Shown piece by piece: positions 24,089 through 37,500 of a DNA stretch of 64,000 nt (position 1 is the stretch's first letter; each line of letters begins with the position of its first letter). Below the pieces are notes generated by a model. The model worked only from the letters and a program-made list of their open reading frames with translations, had not been told where the DNA came from and ran no database searches. The DNA lies in the NCBI GenBank assembly GCA_006538405.1, contig BJKQ01000004.1:2294001-2358000 (forward strand). The letters are read 5' to 3'. Made by a program: the position numbers and the translations under genes. The DNA comes from Hansfordia pulvinata. Lineage: Eukaryota; Ascomycota; Sordariomycetes; Xylariales.

Positions 24089-27000
24089 GCTGAGAATAGC
24101 CGGAATGGGTTCCTGGCTGCGAGGTGAAGCTGAAGGTTATGTCGGGTAGTTACTTCCGGCGGTAGGTAGGCAGAGGCCACCGTTGGCAGCGACGAGAAGG
24201 TGGGTGTCGCGGAAATTATCGCAGCACGGGGTCGGTGCGGTGTTGAGGAGAAGCGAAGGGCCGGAAGGGCAGGAAAACAAGAAGCGGGAAACAACAATGG
24301 CTCAAGAGCGAGTGGTCTGTGTATAAGGAATTGACGATGCGACGGGACGGCTGGATGATGGCGGAGGAAAAGAAGAAAAACGAAGGCCCATGAGAGACGC
24401 CGGAGTCTTGGAATAATAAGAGGGCGGTCGAGCCGTCCGAGCTTGACCGTTGTTGATAGGAGGTCTGGCGCGGTTCTCGTCGTTATCATGAACCAGGCCG
24501 ACACGCCGCGCCCCCGTCGAGCCAAGCCGCTTCAGGCCTAGACGGGCAATTCTTTCGATATTCGGGGCCGGGATCAGAGCCCGCCGCCCAGCAGCAGCGC
24601 ACATGACACCCTCGCGCGCCTGGGTCAGTCTGGGTCGGGCGTCTGGGTCTGGCCTGGCACGGTACGGGGAGGGCCCATCAGCCGCCAGCCAGCCTGTCGT
24701 CAAGCCGCGGGTGCGAGGTGCGCGGCGTGCGCGGGTACGAGACGCCTCCACGCCTCCTCCGGGGCCCCATTGTTCTTCTTGTTGTTGTGGAACGGGGCTC
24801 TGGTTACCGCTGCTCGTGCCAGCGGGATCCTGTCAGCTTCGGTTTGCGCGTGCGTCGCTTTGGCTTGCCGCAGCATGGACCAGGGAGACCGTGGTCAAAC
24901 CTTGGCGCAAGGCGAAGGCAGGCAGCCTGCTGCACCGGGGATTGGAGGAAGACCTCCTGGATCGACAATGGCTGCCAGAGGTGCGGTCGTGCATACAGAT
25001 GCGCCCCGGCGTCGTGCGCCTGCCTGCAGGCCGTCATCTATCCGAAGCTGCCTGAAGGGGCTTCCGGGCGCGAGCCGTGCAGTTTTCCTGGCCGCCTGTC
25101 TGGTCTGTCTGTCGGCCGTGAGGGCTGGGGAACGGACCTGGAGGTGGAACATGACAGCTGCACCATCGGGGCACACGCACTGCACGGCGCAGCGTACGAG
25201 TACTCGTACAGCACAGCACAGAGTGACGACTGGCTGCACTCTGCACGGTGCAGCAGTGGGCTGGCACGGCTGGGTGGCTCCCCCCCCCCGGAACGTGAAC
25301 CATTTGGATCATCGCCCGGCTCATCATTCGGACGCCGGAGGATTGCTATTGCTTGTGGCGACGGGACCACTGGGACCTGGGTCCCTGCTCGCCCGGTTTT
25401 GGTCACAGCCGGACCATGGCGTACCCGTACTGCACTGTTTCACGGGGAGAAACACTCGGGAGGCGAAGGCGGGTCCAGGCGTCGCTCGGTGACATGCCAC
25501 GGGCTTGGTTTTTTGCCTGACTCTCGGTACGGCGAAATGCTGTTTGGACGAGCCGTCTGCAAGGTGCGACTTCAGCCAGCCCGCCCAGCCAGCCAAGCCC
25601 ATGGTCCACAGCCGCAGTCGCGACTGGCCGCTTGGCTCCAGAAGTGGGCGAGCCTTGGGTGAGTCTACGGGGTATTTCGAAAGCGGCCACGGCGGCCTTC
25701 CCGGGAACGCCTCGATACGGTGGTGTGCGCGGGCTCCATCGAATGCCTTGCCAGAGTGGTGTGGTGATGGACGGGTTGGCCCTTGGCGGTCGTTGTTTAT
25801 CGGGAGCAGTGGTCTGGTGGCCGAGCGGGACTGATGAGCAGTTAACCGTAACTGGCCGGAGTCTGCGGTTGCTATCCGCAGACCTACGGTCTGGGGAGGC
25901 GAAAAGAGTGCCTTGTCATTGGGCGACAGGGTCGAGCAACCCCCGTTTCTGGAAGGCGAAGGAAGACGATACTCCTGCGGCGACATGGGTGAGGGCGACC
26001 AGGGGGTTCCATGGGGGATTTTGCTCGTACGGGGCCCGGGGGAGCTTGGGCCCAGACAAGACCCTGCACAGGACGCACCGGCCGCCGGAGCAGATGCGAG
26101 TGAGTCGTGCGGCAGGCGTCTCCAACTGAGGGTGTGCTGGATATCTCGTGTTTGCTGCTGGTCCGTCGGCCTGGCCCTGCCTGCAGCGAGATCTGGAGCG
26201 TGTGGCCGCGGTACGGGCGAACTCTGTGGCTCGTGTTGGGCCGCCAAGTCTGGGGTTCGCGAGCGCAGGCCCAGCACACATGACACATGCTACACCAGTC
26301 GCAGACCATGCCGCCAGTGCAGTCGCCGATCCGCCGCCGCCGCCGCCGCCGCCGCCGCCAGCAGCTGTGTGCGAGTTGACGCAGCCGGGCGGCCGGGCGG
26401 CCGGGGGGAGGAGGCGGTGGGCAAGGAGGCGTGGGGGCGTATGCCTGTTGCTTCTTGTCGCTTTTCCTCGTCGGGCCGGCGGTGACGCACGAGCGACGGA
26501 CTCGTGTGAACTGAGCAGAGTCTCACGGATTGTCGTCGTAATGGCAGCAGTGGGCTGCTCGTCATGGCTGGCCTGTACTGGGCTGGGCTGGGCGGCGCGC
26601 TGTGAGGCTGATGGGTGGTGCGAGTGTCAGTTGACGAGAGGTGGGGGTGCGATAAGATCAAAGTGGTGCGTGCAGCAGGGCCTCCGAGTACACACCATGG
26701 ATCCAACACTGTGGAAGGTGAGGTACAAGTACGTAGGTTTACGGGTAGTAGGTCGGTACGTGTGTGGGCGGGTGAGGGTGCCTAGAGTTGGGCCCCACAG
26801 CGCAGTTCCACCCTTCTGACACCTCCTTGACGCGCAGGCTTCTACTCGTAGGTTCGCGGCTGGTGCCCGTATTCGCGGTCTGGATACCGTGATACCTTCC
26901 CTAACAGATAGCCCCGATATGGATCAGCTCACATAACCCATCAATCCAGTCTTCTCCGACTCTTACTGCCTCGCAACACAAGAGCAACTCCAGATTCTTC

Positions 27001-29248
27001 CATGTCGTGAATTGACTAGTTAGCTAGCCCGAGAGCACACCTTTTGCAGACTCTGCCGCGTCCTCCATCCGAGTACGTACCTACTCGTATTGTTTGTCTC
27101 TGCAGGATACCTCAGGTTTAGGTACTGAAGCACTCGTGTCGGATGCATCTGCCCCTCTTCCCCTCCTCTCTCTGCACCAGCCACACGAGTATTCGTATTG
27201 CATCCCAGCCTCTCGCAGCCGCCCCTCGGCGAAACACGCCTGCTCCGGATCGATACGAATACAGCCTCATGCAGAAAGCCCCCTCAGCAGAACGCAACCC
27301 ACGGCACAGGACCCCCTGTTCCCGTCAGATCTGTGGGGCTGGTGCTGTTCTTCCCCAGCTCTTGCAACTTTGAATGCCTCATATCTTTAAGCTACCCCAG
27401 GCATTCTCCCGTCTCACCATGCCCAAGGAAACAAACATCACGACTTATGTTTGTGAACATCGGACGAGATGATCCCCCACAGGTCGATCACACGTACGGA
27501 ATCACGCACGGTTTCCCTGCCCTCGATAGCGCCGATCTCGCGGGGCAGAGGATCCGAATCTTTGCTTCAGAACTGGTTAGATACGACTCGAGACAAAACA
27601 CGCGCCTCGGCTCTCGAATCCTGGAGTTGGTGGGGCGCCCCCTCACCTCCCCTCCGGTATCAGTAGTGCTGGTGCCCAAGCCCGTATCATGCAGACGCAC
27701 GACTATTCGTACATGGCTGCTTATCAGAAGACGCGGAGAGGCAGATTCAGACATCAGATAGATCCCCTGGGCACCCCGACACGTCTCAACGTGTCACTTA
27801 CACAAAGCCCCCCGCCCCCCCCCCCCCCACCGCGAAGCCCCGGCGGACCTTCGCAGGTGCGCAGACAAGCATCCATCATCATGTCGTACCAAGGACGGGA
27901 GGCAAAACGAAGATCAACGAAGCAAGTTCCCAGACTCGTATACCCGACCCAGCCCTCTTCTCCCGCCTCCGCCACCCTCTTTGCTTTCTTTTCTTATGCT
28001 CCTCCGCGCCCTCCATCCTTTGACCTTTGGAACACACTGGCCCAGCCCGGGTAAACCAAGGCTCTCACGCCGCCTGGGTATCGGCCGGAACAGCATTCAC
28101 ACCCTCTCCGTTGAGGCGTCTCCGTGCTCACTTTTACCCACTGTGTCTCGTCCGACGACAGTATAACCCTCGCAAGGCCGTGGAAAGAGCGTACCGTCAC
28201 TCCGGGTGGGCGACGACGATGGCGAATGGCCTCCCCAAAGCCGCCCACATACACATGCGCCACCGGACGCATTCATGACCGGACAGTGCCCCACGAGGCC
28301 CTTTCTGAACTGCGAGGCAGACTCCCGCTGTTGCGCCTGCGCTTCCCGCCAGTCACTCAAAGGGACTGCGGCGCTCACCTGGCGCGGTCTCCGATTCTCA
28401 CACTCCCGGTCGCGTCCACTCCACACCAAAAGAATACAGGCAACAGCAACGGCGCTGGGGCGCGGACCAGCAGAGAGAGAGAGAGAGAGAGCGGTTATAG
28501 CGGTGTTCCATGACAAAGCTGCAGATTAGAAGGGGTCAGGTATTTGCATCGGCACAATGCCCCCTTCAATGCTCGCCCTTACGACCGTGGGCAAGAGTGT
28601 GCAAGTGAGAGAAGCAGAGGGGACATTGTATCGCCATCGTGCATCGTTGGGAAGTCCATTTCACGCAAGATCACGGCGACTGTCCAGCAGGCAGCAACGT
28701 ACACAGGACACGAGTCAAAGGCATTGTGCACGAGGGTAAGTAGACGGCCAGCCGTCTCTCATGCCCGGCCTGAAGTAGTCGCGTCCATTCCCGGGATGGT
28801 CGACAGCACAACTTCCGCTTTTTGCATTATGACACGGGATTGAAAAGAGGCTGGTGGCCTTCAAGTCGAAAGAGGAATTATTAGTCTACCACTGCTGGAA
28901 ACGAAGAAGAGAAAAGCAGGCAGACGGGCAAATGCACCAAACCAAAGACCTCGCTGACACGACCGGCATGGTCTTTAGGGACCATGTCAAGAAACTCCGA
29001 CCCTTCACATGTTTTCCAAGAAGCCTCTCCCGTTCCTGAGCCCCCTCCCCTGAGCCCGGCTCCACCAGTGCCGACAAGAAGACGAAGCCGACAAGTTCGT
29101 CCAGAGAACGCGATAACCAGATACACGGGTGTTGCGAGAGAAACGTTTGGGGCAGTCCGACAAGCAATGCGTTCCGATATTTAGGCTGGTTCGAATTAGA
29201 CATTAGGAAAAACAGACGTGACAAGAGAGTTGAATGCGGGTGGGTAGT
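24089..29248. other. Gene-free region, 5.2 kb
   Basis: Very GC-rich between 24.3 and 26.7 kb, so long frames occur on both strands (24718-25662 plus, 25324-26286 minus). They overlap each other and lack domains or codon structure, and I do not call them genes. Features are a palindrome GTACGAGTACTCGTAC at 25194-25209, an 8-bp stem hairpin at 25861-25883, a C14 run near 27815-27828 and a short GA repeat near 28470-28490. The part adjoining 29248 should include the 3' UTR of the eisosome gene. Confidence 0.6.
25194..25209. repeat. 16-bp perfect palindrome containing two copies of the dispersed octamer
   Basis: GTACGAGTACTCGTAC is its own reverse complement and contains TACGAGTA and TACTCGTA overlapping by two bases. 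It is the longest perfect example of the octamer motif scattered through the non-coding parts of the window. Confidence 0.9.
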
Positions 29249-30727
29249 TTATGCTGCCACCTCGGAGGCTCTACCGCGGTGCTCACCAGGAATGCCGTTC
29301 TCGCTGTCAAGAGCCGAGTGCCGGTCGTCGTCTTCCTCCTCTTCGTCGTATTCGTGCCCCTTGTGGTCGCCCGCCGCAACCCACGAGTCGCGGTCGTTCA
29401 GGGGAGCGTCCTGGCCGGAAAGATCCATGCCGCCTTCGGAGCGAGCCTTGATGTTGTTTCTCCGGCGCGTAGACAGAGTGCGTGCGCGAGTCGAGAGCTT
29501 GGAAGAGACCGCAGCCTGCGAGGTAACCCAGTTGGTGAGGGCGTCCTCGCAGTCCTGGATGATGGCCTTGCTGGCCTCGTAGCCGTCGTAGGCAGCGCGC
29601 GTCTCGCCAGGGGTCACGGGCGTGTCGTCAATCAGCTCGAGCAGGTGCTTTCCAAAGCCGGCAATGATGGCGACCTTTTCGCAATGTTCGCGCAGCGCGT
29701 CAAATTGGTAGGTGTAAGCAGCCTTTATCTTCTCACGTGTGATGTTTGACAGCTGCGCTTCCGCGACCAGTGATTCAGCTTCGGCGCGAACGAGCTCCTG
29801 CTCGAGAACGACAATACGGGGCGAGTTGGGCTCCTTGTACTTGAGCTGGGCAATCTGATCCGTAATCTTTTGCTTGCCTGTGACGGGGTTAGCTGCGACT
29901 GGCAGACTGTTGGCATCGAAGGCTTACGGTCTCGGCTGGGCTGGACGGATGCCTCAATATTCCGAATGCTCTTCATGGTGACACGGTATTGGTCGTAGCG
30001 GTCCACGTATTGGTCTTCGAGCTCGCCAATCTCGTACAGCAGAACACCGAGCTTGTCAGTGACGTCAGAGACATCTTCATCGCCAACTTCACCCCAGATG
30101 GACAGTTGTTGCTGTAGCGAAAAGTGTCAGCAAAGGACCATGCGAGTCACGGTGGGCGGGGCTTGATTCTACGCACAGCGACTTCCATGCGCTCCTTCGC
30201 GACGAGTTCAAGACTGCGCATGACATTCTTCTCCATCTTGACGAGTTGAGTCAACTTCTTGGCCAGGTCAGGGCCGAACGTGCCGGCGGCATTCTTGCGG
30301 AAGGCATGGCCTGCGGAGAAGCAGATGGTCAGAGAAATGGCATTCAGACAGAGGGTTTATGGTGGGGGCCATTGAGCGCCGCAAGCATATGCGACGGCAA
30401 GGCGCAAGGAGCGGGAAATCGGGCGAGCAGAGTGAGGCGCATGGTCGCGGGAGCGAAGCTTACCTAGACCACCTTTGCCGAACAGGCGCCCGGTCTTTGT
30501 GGTTGAGGCCGGAGGAGGGGGGTTCTGAGAAGAAATGCCGTCAGTCAACTGGAGCAGGCTAGGGAGCGGAGGCCTCCGTCATGGATGGACGGATCCAGGC
30601 CGCGGCTGGGTGCAGGCGGAGGACAAGAACACCGCGCGCGGCCAGTGAAGCAAGCCGACATTGGGCATACCTGGATCTGCGAGGCAGTGGGCGCCCGGGA
30701 CTGGCGCATGGAATAGGTGCGATGCAT
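29249..30727 (-). CDS. PIL1: Eisosome core protein Pil1/Lsp1 (BAR domain), 5 exons
   Basis: A self-assembling BAR-domain protein that coats furrow-shaped plasma-membrane domains (eisosomes). Exons (minus) are 30727-30671, 30524-30464, 30310-30177, 30111-29928 and 29877-29249; all junctions are GT-AG and the product is 354 aa, close to yeast Pil1 (339 aa). Hallmarks are the N-terminal MHRTYSMRQSRAPTASQIQ, TKTGRLFGKGGLGHAFRK (the lipid-contacting start), GPDLAKKLTQLVKMEKNVMR, LSIWGEVGDEDVSDVTDKLG, ELEDQYVDRYDQYR, AYTYQFDALREHCEK and a C-terminal acidic tail after the BAR domain (about residues 40-275). Ser/Thr in the first 20 residues and the tail correspond to known kinase-target regions in yeast. 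Whether this is the PIL1 or LSP1 paralogue cannot be decided. The frame is intact. Confidence 0.93.
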
Positions 30728-33700
30728 GGTGGCGGCGACGGGGGTGGTGTGGTGGCGGTATACGATGTCGCGTGAAGGGATATTCTATGCAGAGCCGGTG
30801 TTCGTAGTCGGCTCGCGAGCCGGAGTAGATGGATTGATTCGGGTCAGAAGAAGGGAGTGCGGCGTCGGGCGGGCGGGGCGGCGTGTGAAGATGAGGGCGA
30901 GGAGAAGATGGATGTAAATGCAGAGATGGAAGAAGGTCTTTCAAGGTAAGATATGTGCGGGCGAGGGGATGACGGTATGGGCGGATGCAGATCTGGGGGA
31001 GGGCGAGCGAGGCAAGGCGGGAAGGAGTGGGAAAGGCGAGCAGGGGATCATGACTGCCATCCACCACCATTGACGCGGGCAGATGTGGGTGGGCAGCCAG
31101 GTACCTGAATGTACACCAAGTATCGATTCGTGCTACGTGGGGTCTCACACCGTCCGCACCTCTGAGCAGGTTACCTCAGGGCCATCCTTACGGTTACGAT
31201 ACTTCGGCAATCGGCCTGCAGCGTCCTGAGAAGCGCGTACCGGCCAGTGAACCGGACCTGGCGTGCCTGGGCCTCCAGGAGAACATGTCTCTCGAACATG
31301 TGCGGCCTCACGATTCCACGTCGAGCCGAGTCGGGCCTGGCCAATGAGGTAATGTGGGGGACGGAACGGGACCTCGAAGACGCCGCTCATGCGGATGCTT
31401 CGTCCGCAGTGCCCGCCCGTACCCTGGAGTACCGGAAGCAGCGCGCAAGTACCTCCAGTCTTCTTCCATTTCCGCCAGTCCCATTATGAGGACATGGAGC
31501 ATGTCTGTAGGTACCGCGGCGGCGACGGCCTTTCGCCTTTGCAACAACAGGGCGGGCGCATCCCGATTCGCATTGCTACTCGCGTTGTTGTTGCTATGAT
31601 CCGCAATTGGGACGGACGTTGGATCAGCTGTGCTTGTTTCATTCGGCCCTGCCTGAGCCGCCCACCTGGTAGCCAGCACGCCGCGCGAGTGCCCGCACGT
31701 GCAGCGCAGTGCATCCAGAAGCCGTGGCGAACGCGGGCGGACGTGGTGGTGTTGAGTCGCCTGGGTGGCAGCCCGCCACCACGGTTGTCGTCCATCGCAC
31801 GGGCAAGGAGTAGGTACTCGTACGTGACGCAGAGAAACGCCTACGTCATAGCTGTGCTAGCGCTGGCAGTAGTGTCTCTTCCTCAGCCCGACGGCGGCGG
31901 AGTCGCCTGAGACGGAGACGGACGGGCAACCGCCTGGCCCGGCGCCAGTCTACGAGTATTACCACACGCTTCCCATCCATGTCTGTCATCCGTGTCGACT
32001 CGACTGCTGGGTGCCTTGCCTGCATGACTGGCACATCTGAACGCCAGGGTGCCGCTCAGCATTCGTTTCTTCTTCCCTTCTCTTTTCTCTCTGTCGGACT
32101 CACCACATTGACAACTCGACGACGACTGGTTGCACCCAAGTCTCGCAAGCATTGTTGATGGCTGCGGCAACGTGCCGGATCCGAGCACCAATCTTGTGGT
32201 GGCTGCATTAGCCAAGGCACCACGGCTGCTCGCTTCTCCATACTCTAACCCAGACTCTACCTAGGCACTGTTTATGTATTCTGTGCACTTATCGTCCGGT
32301 TTCCCTCGGCGCCTTCGCCAGGCTAATAATGAGCCGGACGGATTTCTTCATCTCTTCCATCCGACACTCCATGCCCCCCCACTCTGTACACCGTACGAGT
32401 AAAGTAAACAACGTGGCCCCCTCCGGGATGGCGTGTTGCCGCTTGTGTGTGAGATGCTTGTTCTATGTCTCCAACGAGCAGGCACCGTCCCTGGCGCTAG
32501 TAAATGAGCAGGCCTGGGCCAAGGTCCCCAAGCTGTTGCATCATTGGCGGAGTAACATACAAGCACCCGACCGCCGCATTCGAGAATTGAATCGCACCGC
32601 CCAAGAAGTCTCTCATGTCTATGAGGCGAGACTTGGCCAGCATTGAGACGCTGCAGGCGGCAGCGGGCGCATCGAGGAAGGTCCCAAGTACGTGATCAGC
32701 GGTCTTGCTCGACCTTTGGATCGGGAATGAATGAATGCTGGATACCGGGCAGTTCACTAGTCCGCTCAGTGGTACCAAATCTACCTTTATAGATTTATGT
32801 TCACCATCTCTCCTTGAACAGTGCAGAGCACGGGGCAAGAGGAATCTTGGAGGTGGTGGAGGAGCCCGACCAAACTCGATCGACCAAAGTCCCCGTGTAT
32901 GAGTACTGGTCGCTGGCTGTCGAAACCTGATCAGCCAATAATCAAGTAAAGTTCTATGCTGGCTGTTGCACAAGCATCGCGGCTTGTTCGCTGGGGAGCG
33001 GGGAGTCGCATTTCAAAGAAGTCATGAAGAGAATACCCACCGACTTTCACAAGGCTGATTCTGAATCCTGCTCGCAGACACCAATGGCAGTTGTCCCCAC
33101 ACGTACGGGTTGCCGGAACAGGACCGCAACGGCCAGCCTTAAACACCAGGGGCTGTGGGCGCGGCGTGGCCAGTTCCTGGGTCGCATGCCAGAGTCTATA
33201 CGCCTACAACCTTGGATTAGTTAGTCCTTAAACTTAAGGGAGAAGCCGGATGCGGACAGATTGTCCCACTTCCGCCGAGGAACTCCCAACAGGTGGCCGG
33301 CGCATCCCCTGCTTACACACGATCAGTCTAGGGATACTTCCACCCGTGGCCCATGGTTTAGACCGGTCTTTGTGGAGGAAAAGGAGGTCAAGCTTGCGCG
33401 AGAACTCATCTCCCATCTCCATGCATGAAATTCGCTGAAATGTATCTGCCGCACACCTTGGACGCGAGAAGTGGGAGGTGCGAGATGTGTATGTCAATGG
33501 ATGTCTTGGGCGCTTTGTTACTCGTACGGTAGTAGTGAAAGTGGTGTGGGTGGCGCGGCGATTCCGTGACATGTGGCACTTAAGGCGCCTGGTAGTTAAG
33601 TCAACCCACAAGGCAAGGGACAACGGCCAATCAAGCCACGCCAGAGCCGCCTAGCGCCAAAAGTGTCGCGTCGCGACTTCCGTGGGCTGGCGCAGCGACT

Positions 33701-34537
33701 CCGTCTCCTGATTCCCATTGCTCCTTCCTCCTGGATGCGTGCCTTCCCGCCGCGTTTGTCGCATCCGTGGACTGTTGGACTCACACTCGCTTCCCATGGG
33801 CCCATACTCGTGATGCACCGCATTGACCGTACACCACCACCACACCACACCACACCACCACACCATACTGCACTGAACCGCAGACAACGACACATCGCAG
33901 ACCCTGTTGCGCATCGCGCATCGTGCCTCGTCGCGCCCCATACAACACCCCTCGATACAGACTCCTACTCCACTTCCGTCGCGACCGCCCGCCCTGCCGC
34001 TCTTTTGCGCCGCTTCTGCTCACCGCTGCAACTTCGACTTCAACCCTCGACTGCGACCGTAATCGCGACTCGGTCTCTAGCACGCTTACCGGTAGCGAAC
34101 CTTCCAGCGACCCCGTCGACCGTCTTCCCGCCTCCAGCTGCTCAGAGGGCACCCTCCCCTTCGACCCCGACCCAGGCTTAGCCCGCCCAACAAAGCCACA
34201 TTGGCCGGCCTGGGATCTCCTTTGTACCAGATTGCCTGCTCTTCAGACTCTGTCCGCCTCGCTTTCACGCGCATTACTCCCATCTTCAGTGATGAGCCCG
34301 AGACCCTGTCGAACTCCCATCTGTACACCTCGTTGAGACCGGCTTGTTCAGCACGGTCAAGCCCCGCGCATCACGGGTTGGCACGGGCACCTCAACGCCA
34401 TCACCCAGCCCGCTCTGGGTCCGGGTCAGGCCACCTGACGAAATCGTTTCTATGCTCGGCCATGTGGACCCGAACCTCGCCATGGCAGCGGATTCCGTGT
34501 TTCCAAAGTCAGACTCCGACTCGGTGCAGACGACGCC
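30728..34537. other. Divergent intergenic region between the eisosome gene and KMT6, 3.8 kb
   Basis: Should hold the promoters and 5' leaders of both genes. Purine-rich DNA at 30.8-31.1 kb fits the minus-strand CT-rich leader of the eisosome gene. A CCA/CACAC-rich tract at about 33830-33870 and CT-rich DNA up to 34.5 kb fit the KMT6 leader. Octamer sites are at 31815-31822, 31951-31958, 32394-32401 and 33519-33526. No coding region recognised; an upstream noncoding exon of KMT6 is possible. Confidence 0.6.
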
Positions 34538-37500
34538 ATGGACTCTCCAGCAGATGCAGCCCTCACACCCGCCTACCCAGTCGAGCCAGGGCCCGCGCAC
34601 TCGCAGGCCCATCAGCCCCCGCCTCTCACCCGCGATGGCTCCATAGCCTCTATCCTGGACGCGACGAGCTCCGTGCGCCAATCGCCTCTGCGCCGTGCGC
34701 ATGAGTCCATACCTATGCGGGACTTCTCAGCCGGAGATCCCATGGCGCTTTCCATCAACACCCGCCTGCAGACACCACAGGCCTCGACAACGCCTCCCTC
34801 TGCCACCAGGCAGTTCACGACAAAGAGAACCCCGGTGGCCTCCACTCCGTACCGGACGGACTGGGACACCAAGCAGTTCGAGAATGCGCTCCTTGAATTC
34901 TCTACCGAAATAGGCCGCGATGCGGCTCGACTGACAGCGCATTCGATCTATTCGGCGTGGAAACAACAGGCGCCCCAACATCGGTTTGTCAGTCAAAGAA
35001 ACTGGTTCGACGGCGTGTTTCGCAGGCCTGTGATCAGCAAGGCAGCCGACACCATGATGTTGAAGACCAAGGTTTGTGCCACCTGCTTTGTCCCCGTGAT
35101 AGTCTGGCCCGGTACTGACTCCACTGCAGCAGGTAGAATATGGCAGGCAGAAGAAGAATGCCAATAAGAGTGAGAAGAAGGAGATTTTCAAAGCCGTCTG
35201 CGTCGAAACAAAACAGGCACCAGTTCCACAGTACCGCTTCCACCATGTGGAAATTGTCAAAAATATGCTTTCGCCAAATACCAGGCTCCCATTCGTCCCT
35301 CATCTGCGCGACCTCGAGGACTTTGAGGAACAAAAATACCGCCGCTGGCTGGCTGAGCTGGAGAAACTGGACCGCAAATCCGGATTTGTCCCTCTGAACC
35401 GCCCGCAGAAAGTGGCCCAGACAATACAAAAAGAGCGGGCATCGACTCTGCTGCTGTATCTCGATAGGTGGCTCAGCCGCCTTTCGATCGTCAACTGCAC
35501 TAGAGCCACGCTGATTCGCCACATGGCAAGCAACGCCGATAACGTCACGCCACAGCAGAAGACAAGCATTCTGAGCTCATATCAGGACAACGCCGACCCT
35601 TTCGTCTCGGCCAGCGCGATTCGGATGTTCACCGAGGCGTTCGATCGGGTGTTCAAGGGCCGCGACAAGAAGCATGGGGTATCATTGAAAGAAGTGCTTC
35701 TTCTGGACAAGACTGTGGAACCTATCGTCGACTCTAAGAAATGGATGAAGGACACGCCTACTCAGAATAAGGTTACCGAGCAGCAGTCGGTTGAGTCCTT
35801 CCTGGAGACCTATGCGTTGCTCGGTTGCCTGATCTGCACCGGGTCTACGTGTGAACACGGGGAATATGGAGTCGACAACGAAAGGAAGCGCTTCTCTGTG
35901 GAGCTGGTTGGTGGCCTGTCGGCATTTCTAGGGAAGCAGGCTCAAAAGGAAGGTCGTCCGTCCGGCAGGCCCTGTGGCGATCAGTGTTATGTTCATGGCT
36001 CGCGGGTTTTCAGAGCACAGCCTTGGAGTGAAGTTGAGACCATGGTGCTCAAATCCCACTACATGACGCTCTGGAACACATCGATTCCCGTGCAGTGCAC
36101 AGCCGCGATGACAACTGGGAGGCAGTGCTGGGATGTCCATCGCCAGCTTACCAAAATGCAGCTGAAACCGCCTACCGTCGAGGCCGAGCTCCCGCCGCAT
36201 CGAGCCAAGACTCTTCCATGGTTCGACCGGCACAAGAAGGTTCTCCTCAACGACTGGAAAGACCACATCATGACCCACGAGCATCAGCAAAAAGACCGTT
36301 TCGATCCTTGCAACCATGACGGTCCCTGCACACCCAAAAACTGCGACTGCGTCAAGAACGGGCTCCTGTGTGACCGATTTTGCCGGTGCACCGCCGAGCA
36401 TTGCTCGTACAAGTTCACCGGCTGTGCTTGCCATTCTCAAGGAAGGATATGCACGACCAAGCAAAAAGACCGCCCGTGCATCTGCTTGCAGCTTAATCGC
36501 GAATGTGACCCCTCGCTATGCGGGAGCTGCGGGTCCCTTGAACGGACCGACCCCTCCCACGCCGATGATGAGGCTTTGCATGCGACTGGATGCCAGAATT
36601 GTTCCTTGCAGCGCGGCAAGTTCCGATCTGTCGTGCTGGGCGAATCAACAATTCCCGACGCGGGTTACGGACTATTCGCCGCTGAAGACATCCCGCAAGA
36701 TGAATTCATCATCGAGTACGTCGGCGAACTCATTAGTCAAGATGAGGGAGTGCGACGCGAGGCCCGACGCGGGAACCCTCTGTCGAATGACCCGATACCG
36801 TCCTATTTGTTCACCCTCTTAGAGGCCGAGGGCATTTGGGTCGACGCCGCCAACTACGGAAATCTCAGTCGTTATATCAATCACCAGAATGACAACTGCA
36901 ACGTAACACCGCAAATTCTTTACGTCAACGGCGAATACCGCATCAAATTCTCGTCTTCACGGGATATCAAGAGGGGCGAGGAGTTATGCTTCAATTATGG
37001 AAAAGAATTCCCGAACTTGACGAAGAAGGTCCTCAAAGAAGGAGAGGAGCAGGAGCAAGAGGAGCAAGAGAAAGCCCAGAAGAAACGCCGGAAGAACGGG
37101 GGCGACAACGACGGCCAAGGAGGTGCCCGTCAGAAGAAAAGCACAGGCCGCAAACAGGGCCGCAAGCCCGGACGCCATCCTGGGCGCCCGGCCACAACCA
37201 AGACAAGGGGAAAGCTGTCCACTAGGGAGGCTTTTGATTCCGATGACGATGGGGAATCAGACGACACGGCGGATGAAGATTCACCTGCAGTTGGGCCATC
37301 CCGAAAACGAAAACAGAGAGACGGCGAGGCATCTGACGGGTTGGAGTTTGTCATGGACTCCCAGGACGATGCGCCGGCAATATCGTCGAAGGATAGGCAG
37401 CCGGCGTCAAAGCGATACAAAAAGGCTCCTGCGCGTTCCCACGGGACGAGTGCAACAGCAGCTGAGGCAGACGCTCCCAAACGCAGAGGCAGAAAACCTC

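Noticed and set aside
25811..25900. Possible Ser/Leu tRNA (GTGGCCGAGCGG followed by a hairpin)
   Set aside because: No acceptor-stem pairing and no GTTCGAATC-type T-loop at the right distance.
24718..26286. Long overlapping open frames of 314 (plus) and 320 (minus) codons
   Set aside because: They overlap on opposite strands in very GC-rich DNA, have no domain, signal peptide or splice context, and show the composition expected of random GC-rich frames.
34201..34704. Frames upstream of and overlapping the KMT6 start
   Set aside because: They conflict with the KMT6 exon and lack any motif; treated as 5' leader.
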